This document shows, piece by piece, positions 22,991 to 24,435 of a DNA stretch of 24,435 bases (its first letter is position 1; each line of letters starts with the position of its first letter). The notes under the pieces were generated by a model. The model did not search any database. It was not told the origin of the DNA and saw only the letters and a program-made list of their open reading frames with translations. The position numbers and the translations under genes are program-made. The DNA is from a bacterium. Lineage in GTDB: Bacteria; Desulfobacterota; JAPLJL01. The stretch is from positions 1-24,435 of the forward strand of contig JAQTNV010000052.1 in the NCBI GenBank assembly GCA_028713675.1. The letters run 5' to 3'.

Positions 22991-23116
22991 CAGGAAGTAG
23001 ATAGTAGATAGGAGATAGGAGATAGGAGATAGGAGATGGGAGATAGGAGATAGGGAATAGTAAGAAGTAAGAAGTAAGAAGTAAGAAGTAAGAAGCAGAT
23101 CCGTGATAGGTAATAG
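22991..23116. repeat. Long heptad tandem array (18 units) after priA
   Basis: Eighteen 7-base units run without a single phase shift from just past the priA stop. The order is CAGGAAG, two TAGATAG, three GAGATAG, GAGATGG, two GAGATAG, GGAATAG, five TAAGAAG, CAGATCC, GTGATAG and GTAATAG. Weaker units in the same register follow to about 23193 (two AAACCCA). It has no spacers, so it is not a CRISPR array. Confidence 0.9.
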
Positions 23117-23197
23117 GTCTCACCCAGCATCTGGCGCTAAAACCAGATAAACCCAAAGACCAACCCCCGGGCCTCCTTAAAACCCAAAACCCAGTGC

Positions 23198-23222
23198 ATT
23201 TTTCGGGATGAATCCGAAAAAT
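23198..23222. repeat. Perfect inverted repeat between convergent priA and murJ
   Basis: ATTTTTCGG and CCGAAAAAT form a 9-base-pair stem around a seven-base loop. The T run is on the 5' arm and the A run on the 3' arm, on both strands alike, which is the reverse of an intrinsic terminator. It may stabilise or end both transcripts in another way. Confidence 0.5.
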
Positions 23223-23260
23223 AAGGGCTGACGTGTTTTCTGGATTTATTCCGAAGGGTT

Positions 23261-24435
23261 TTAAGCCGCCGGTTTCCGGGATCTCCGGCGGAGAACATTC
23301 AGAAAGATTTGCGCTTCCTCGATTTTCAGCAAAAAGGAAACCAGGAAATAGGATCCCGCGCCCACGACGATGGCGGCGCTGAGGACCAGGATGCGCAGAT
23401 AAAGATGGGTCTGGGCGGACCAGCCGATCTGACGGGCGATCAACCAGGCCAGGAAGCCCATGACGAGAGAGGCGAAAAGCATCCGGGAGCCGGAGCCGAA
23501 CATCTGGGAGAGCTGCAGGGTCCCGACCTTCCGGTGGAGAAGATAAAGGAGCAGGCCCAGATTGAGGAACGCGGCGAGGGAAGTCGCCAGGGCCAGCCCG
23601 GTGTATTGGAGCGGCCGCATCAGGAGCAGGCTCAGGACCAGGTTCAGGAAGAACGCGGCCAGGGCCACCTTCACGGGGGTCCAGGTGTCCTTGAGCGAGT
23701 AGAAGGTCGGAACCACCACCCGAATTCCGGCGAAAGCCACGAGGCCGACAGTATAAGCCAGAAGGGTCGAGGCGGTGGCCTGGGTCTGGGCGGGCCCGAA
23801 TTGCCCGCGTTCAAAAAGGAGTTGGATGATCGGGACCCTCAGAATGATGAAGGCGGCGGTGGCCGGGAGGATGATGAAAAGAAGCAGCTTGAGGGAGTAG
23901 TTGAGGGTCTGTTTCAATCCCTCAAGGTCCCGCTGGGCGGTTTTCTCGGACATGGTGGGGAGGATGGCGGTGGCGAGGGCGATCGCGAAGACCCCCATCG
24001 GGAACTCCATGACCCGGTCGGCGTAAAAAAGATAGGAAATCGATCCCCGCGGCAGGAAAGAGGCCAGCAGGGTCCCGACCAGGACGTTCAACTGGTAGAC
24101 CGCCAGGCCGAAGGCGGCCGGGCCCATCAGGACCAGGATTTTTTTCAATCCGGGGTGAAAGAGGTTAACCGGTCCCCGGAGGCGCATCCCGATCCGGGAG
24201 AGGTAGGGAAGCTGGATCAGGATCTGGAGGACGCCGCCCAGGAGAACCCCGGCGGCGAGGCCGAAGATCGGGTTGGAGAAATAAAAGGTGAGGAAGACCG
24301 CCCCGTAGATCATGCTGAGATTAAACAGGACCTGGGAGAAGGCGGGGGCGAAAAAGTGCTTGAAGGAATTCAGGATCCCCATGGCCCAGGCGACCATGCC
24401 GACCAGGAGGATATAGGGAAAAACCACGCGGTTTA
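23261..24435 (-). CDS. murJ: Lipid II flippase MurJ (N-terminus outside the window)
   Basis: The visible 391 codons are the C-terminal three quarters of MurJ, the inner-membrane flippase that moves lipid II for peptidoglycan synthesis. The frame is open to the end of the window (NRVVFPYILLVG), so the gene starts beyond it and about 130 residues are missing. Signatures are FPYILLVG, MGILNSFKHFFAPA, YFADRVMEFPMGVF-like YLFYADRVMEFPMGV, FERGQF, and AGIRVVVPTFYSLKDTWTPVK, with about ten of the usual fourteen membrane spans. It ends in a basic tail (RRRSRKPAA). The gene is convergent with priA, separated by 271 bases of heptad array and an inverted repeat. Confidence 0.95.
   Translation of the reverse strand, partial: NRVVFPYILLVGMVAWAMGILNSFKHFFAPAFSQVLFNLSMIYGAVFLTFYFSNPIFGLAAGVLLGGVLQILIQLPYLSRIGMRLRGPVNLFHPGLKKILVLMGPAAFGLAVYQLNVLVGTLLASFLPRGSISYLFYADRVMEFPMGVFAIALATAILPTMSEKTAQRDLEGLKQTLNYSLKLLLFIILPATAAFIILRVPIIQLLFERGQFGPAQTQATASTLLAYTVGLVAFAGIRVVVPTFYSLKDTWTPVKVALAAFFLNLVLSLLLMRPLQYTGLALATSLAAFLNLGLLLYLLHRKVGTLQLSQMFGSGSRMLFASLVMGFLAWLIARQIGWSAQTHLYLRILVLSAAIVVGAGSYFLVSFLLKIEEAQIFLNVLRRRSRKPAA

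Noticed and set aside
22991-23116. CRISPR array
   Set aside because: Units are 7 bases long, contiguous and without spacers, and no cas gene is near.
23198-23222. Intrinsic terminator for priA or murJ
   Set aside because: The T run precedes the stem and the A run follows it on both strands, the opposite of the required order.

Overview
This is a gene-dense, GC-rich bacterial window with about twenty protein genes, two of them cut by the window edges. I see no rRNA, tRNA, transposase, integrase or CRISPR array. The gene set suggests an anaerobic or microaerophilic Gram-negative bacterium, most like Desulfobacterota (old Deltaproteobacteria). It includes an FmdB-type zinc ribbon with a Cys-rich tail, a DUF6125 protein, a CoA-disulfide reductase/rhodanese fusion, a flavodoxin-ferredoxin (EFR1-like) protein, a QueG-like iron-sulfur protein, two lipoproteins with lipoboxes, and polyamine synthesis through a deoxyhypusine-synthase-like enzyme. 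The lineage is an inference from gene content only.

Layout. 2-2543 (+): FmdB-like tail, DUF6125 protein, and a FAD/NAD(P)H CoA-disulfide reductase fused to rhodanese. 2570-3127 (-): a small unknown membrane protein. 3231-6413 (+): two alpha/beta hydrolases, the second a lipoprotein, followed by an exported DUF2804 protein. 6704-8873 (-): a membrane metallophosphoesterase whose gene overlaps that of a 4Fe-4S protein, closed by a clear intrinsic terminator. 8985-10091 (-): an AbrB-duplication membrane protein. 10319-12306 (+): an exported DUF3047 protein, a DUF3592 membrane protein and a flavodoxin/ferredoxin protein. 12418-13308 (-): an unrecognised orphan of more AT-rich composition. 13409-16493 (-): a polyamine cluster in the order unknown 194-residue protein, deoxyhypusine-synthase-like (SpeY-type) enzyme, ornithine-decarboxylase-like enzyme. 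It is read from a good sigma70-type promoter (TTGCCA, 17 bases, TATAAT). 16690-17928 (+): an AmpG-like permease. 18104-20620 (-): a lipoprotein of the penicillin acylase (Ntn hydrolase S45) family. 20734-22989 (+): PriA. 23261-24435 (-): the C-terminal three quarters of MurJ.

The most unusual signal is not a gene. Most of the longer spaces between genes hold short tandem arrays with a strict 7-base period. The monomers vary (for example GAGATAG, TAAGAAG, GTCATAG, TTGAACC, TAAGCAG). When read in one orientation they share a GT step every seven bases, and they change sequence from block to block without losing register. Two arrays run into the 3' ends of genes and supply the last residues and the stop codon. 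There are also two kinds of dispersed palindromic intergenic repeat: a GTCATTCC...GGAATGAC composite inside the polyamine cluster, and an oppositely oriented pair of GAGATyCTTCGCT-type repeats.

No stretch above 300 bases lacks a gene. The longest gap (6414-6703) holds three heptad blocks and a terminator. I see no classical defence or secondary-metabolite system. The best candidates for something undescribed are the in-register heptad family, the unknown partner in the polyamine cluster, and two leader-RNA arrangements (before the DUF3047 gene and before the orphan gene).
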